From assembly GCA_964516845.1 (NCBI GenBank), contig CAZEXP010000046.1:1-17314 (forward strand): a stretch of DNA of 17,314 nucleotides. Reading direction: 5' to 3'. Below, piece after piece: positions 16,256-17,314 of this stretch. The position numbers were made by a program, and so were the translations under genes. The stretch comes from JAPEKQ01 sp964516845. GTDB taxonomy: Bacteria > Joyebacterota > Joyebacteria > Joyebacterales > Joyebacteraceae. Under the pieces are notes generated by a model. It was given only the letters and a program-made list of their open reading frames with translations. It was not told the DNA's origin and searched no databases. The number at the start of each line of letters is the position of its first letter. Position 1 is the first letter of the stretch.

Positions 16256-17314
16256 CTAACCTTCCTGCCTCCGTAGCTTCAAGCGTGCGATCTTCTTGAG
16301 GAGTCCCTGTCGGCTGAGACCGAGCGCATCGGCCGTCTTCGACTTGTTCCAGTGATACTCCTCAAGCATCTGCAGAATGACGCGTCGCTCTATGTCCTCG
16401 ACCATGTCCTTCAGATCGAGGCTTGCGCCGTGCCTCGGCGTTCCCTCCGTGCCCTCACAGGAGCGGATGCGCTCGGAGAGATCCTTCTCTGAGATGGGCG
16501 CATCCTCACGTGCCAGCGCCACGGCGCGTTGCATCTCGTTCTCCAACTCTCGGACGTTCCCCGGCCAATCGTAATTGACCAGACGATCCATCGCACCATC
16601 CGTGAAGCCCTGGATGTCCTTGGTGGACTCGGCAGCGTACTTGTCGAGGAAGTGCTGGGCCAGCAGCGGGATGTCGTCACGCCTGACGCGAAGTGGCGGC
16701 ATCTCAACACGAACGACATTGAGTCGGTAGAAGAGGTCCTGTCGGAAGCGACCTGCCTTCACCTCCTCCTCAAGCGACTTGTTCGTCGCAGCAATGATCC
16801 TGACATCGACACTGATAGGATCGGTCGCACCGACGCGACGTATCTCACCGTCCTGCAACACGCGCAGGAGTTTGACCTGGAGCGACGGCGGCATGTCGGC
16901 GATCTCGTCGAGGAAGAACGTCCCGCCGTCAGCCGCTTCGAACAGCCCACGTTTCTCCTTGAGAGCACCGGTGAATGCGCCGCGCACGTGGCCGAAGAGT
17001 TCGCTCTCGAGGAGCTGCTCCGGAAGCGCCGCGCAATTCTGCGGAACGAAGCGCTCGTTCTTGCGGGGGCTGTTGTGATGAACCGCCCGGGCGACGAGTT
17101 CCTTGCCGGTGCCCGATTCACCCTCCACAAGCACGGTTGCCGCAGATGTGGAGACGCGTTCAAGAAGAGAGAACACCTTCTGCATCTCGACGCTGCGCCC
17201 GATGATGTTCGAGAACGCGTACCGGCCGTCCACCTCCCACCGCAGCGTTTCGATCTCTTCCTCGAGCTTCGCCCGCAGCTCGATGTTCTCGAGCGCGGTC
17301 GACGCCTGCGCGGC
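16256..17314 (-). CDS. Sigma-54-dependent Fis-type transcriptional activator, C-terminal 352 residues (cut by window edge)
   Basis: The reading frame is open to the last base of the window, so the true start lies outside. The visible N-terminus (AAQASTALENIELRAKLEEE) looks like the end of a GAF domain and a coiled-coil linker, common in NifA/NorR-like activators; any receiver domain would be off the edge. The AAA+ domain holds Walker A GESGTGKE (65-72), the sigma-54-contacting loop GAFTGA (112-117), Walker B GGTFFLDE (130-137), the arginine segment GRFRQDLFYRLNV and WPGNVREL (250-257). Residues about 313-352 are a Fis helix-turn-helix (NKSKTADALGLSRQGLLKKI). It should activate sigma-54 RNA polymerase at target promoters. 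No clear -24/-12 promoter was found in the window, so its targets are unknown. Confidence 0.95.
   Translation of the reverse strand, partial: AAQASTALENIELRAKLEEEIETLRWEVDGRYAFSNIIGRSVEMQKVFSLLERVSTSAATVLVEGESGTGKELVARAVHHNSPRKNERFVPQNCAALPEQLLESELFGHVRGAFTGALKEKRGLFEAADGGTFFLDEIADMPPSLQVKLLRVLQDGEIRRVGATDPISVDVRIIAATNKSLEEEVKAGRFRQDLFYRLNVVRVEMPPLRVRRDDIPLLAQHFLDKYAAESTKDIQGFTDGAMDRLVNYDWPGNVRELENEMQRAVALAREDAPISEKDLSERIRSCEGTEGTPRHGASLDLKDMVEDIERRVILQMLEEYHWNKSKTADALGLSRQGLLKKIARLKLRRQEG

Overview
The window is GC-rich (well above 60% by eye) bacterial DNA, gene-dense on both strands, with no rRNA, tRNA, CRISPR array, insertion sequence or phage gene that I can see. The exported proteins suggest an uncultured Gram-negative lineage near the FCB group, such as the Eisenbacteria, Krumholzibacteriota or Latescibacterota. 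The reasons are: large secreted proteins ending in a FlgD-like Ig/sorting domain, a gingipain-type C25 protease, right-handed beta-helix proteins with GGA[IV] coils, BNR-type lipoproteins and an OmpA-type peptidoglycan-binding lipoprotein. The taxon is inferred from protein style only.

Layout, left to right. (1) 1-142: the first 47 codons of an exported protein on the minus strand, divergent from an OmpA/glycine-zipper lipoprotein (382-1056) that ends in a good stem-loop terminator. (2) 1266-7424, a surface-protein block: a papain-like (C39-type) protease/beta-helix/FN3/sorting-domain fusion (+), a C25 protease with the same kind of sorting tail (-), and a beta-helix protein with a different tail (+). 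(3) 7436-11815, a tight three-gene minus-strand operon: GT39-type membrane glycosyltransferase, arylsulfotransferase-like lipoprotein, BNR_4 beta-propeller lipoprotein. (4) 12122-15063: a membrane-anchored sulfatase-fold enzyme whose formylglycine Cys position is Thr, convergent with a polytopic GT-C-like membrane protein. (5) 15165-17314, minus strand: purM, preceded by a sigma-54 activator cut by the window edge.

How they may work together (inference): almost everything except purM and the regulator acts in the envelope or outside the cell. The 10.2-15.1 kb part looks like a glycan module with two membrane glycosyltransferase-like proteins, a candidate sulfotransferase, a lyase-like propeller lipoprotein and an alkaline-phosphatase-superfamily transferase or hydrolase. 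The 1.3-7.4 kb part looks like a set of secreted proteases and beta-helix adhesins or enzymes using at least two kinds of C-terminal tail.

Regulatory pattern: several genes have a candidate -10 box written GG-TAnnnT some 50-72 bases before the start codon. Convergent genes are separated by only 11-14 bases, leaving no room for conventional terminators.
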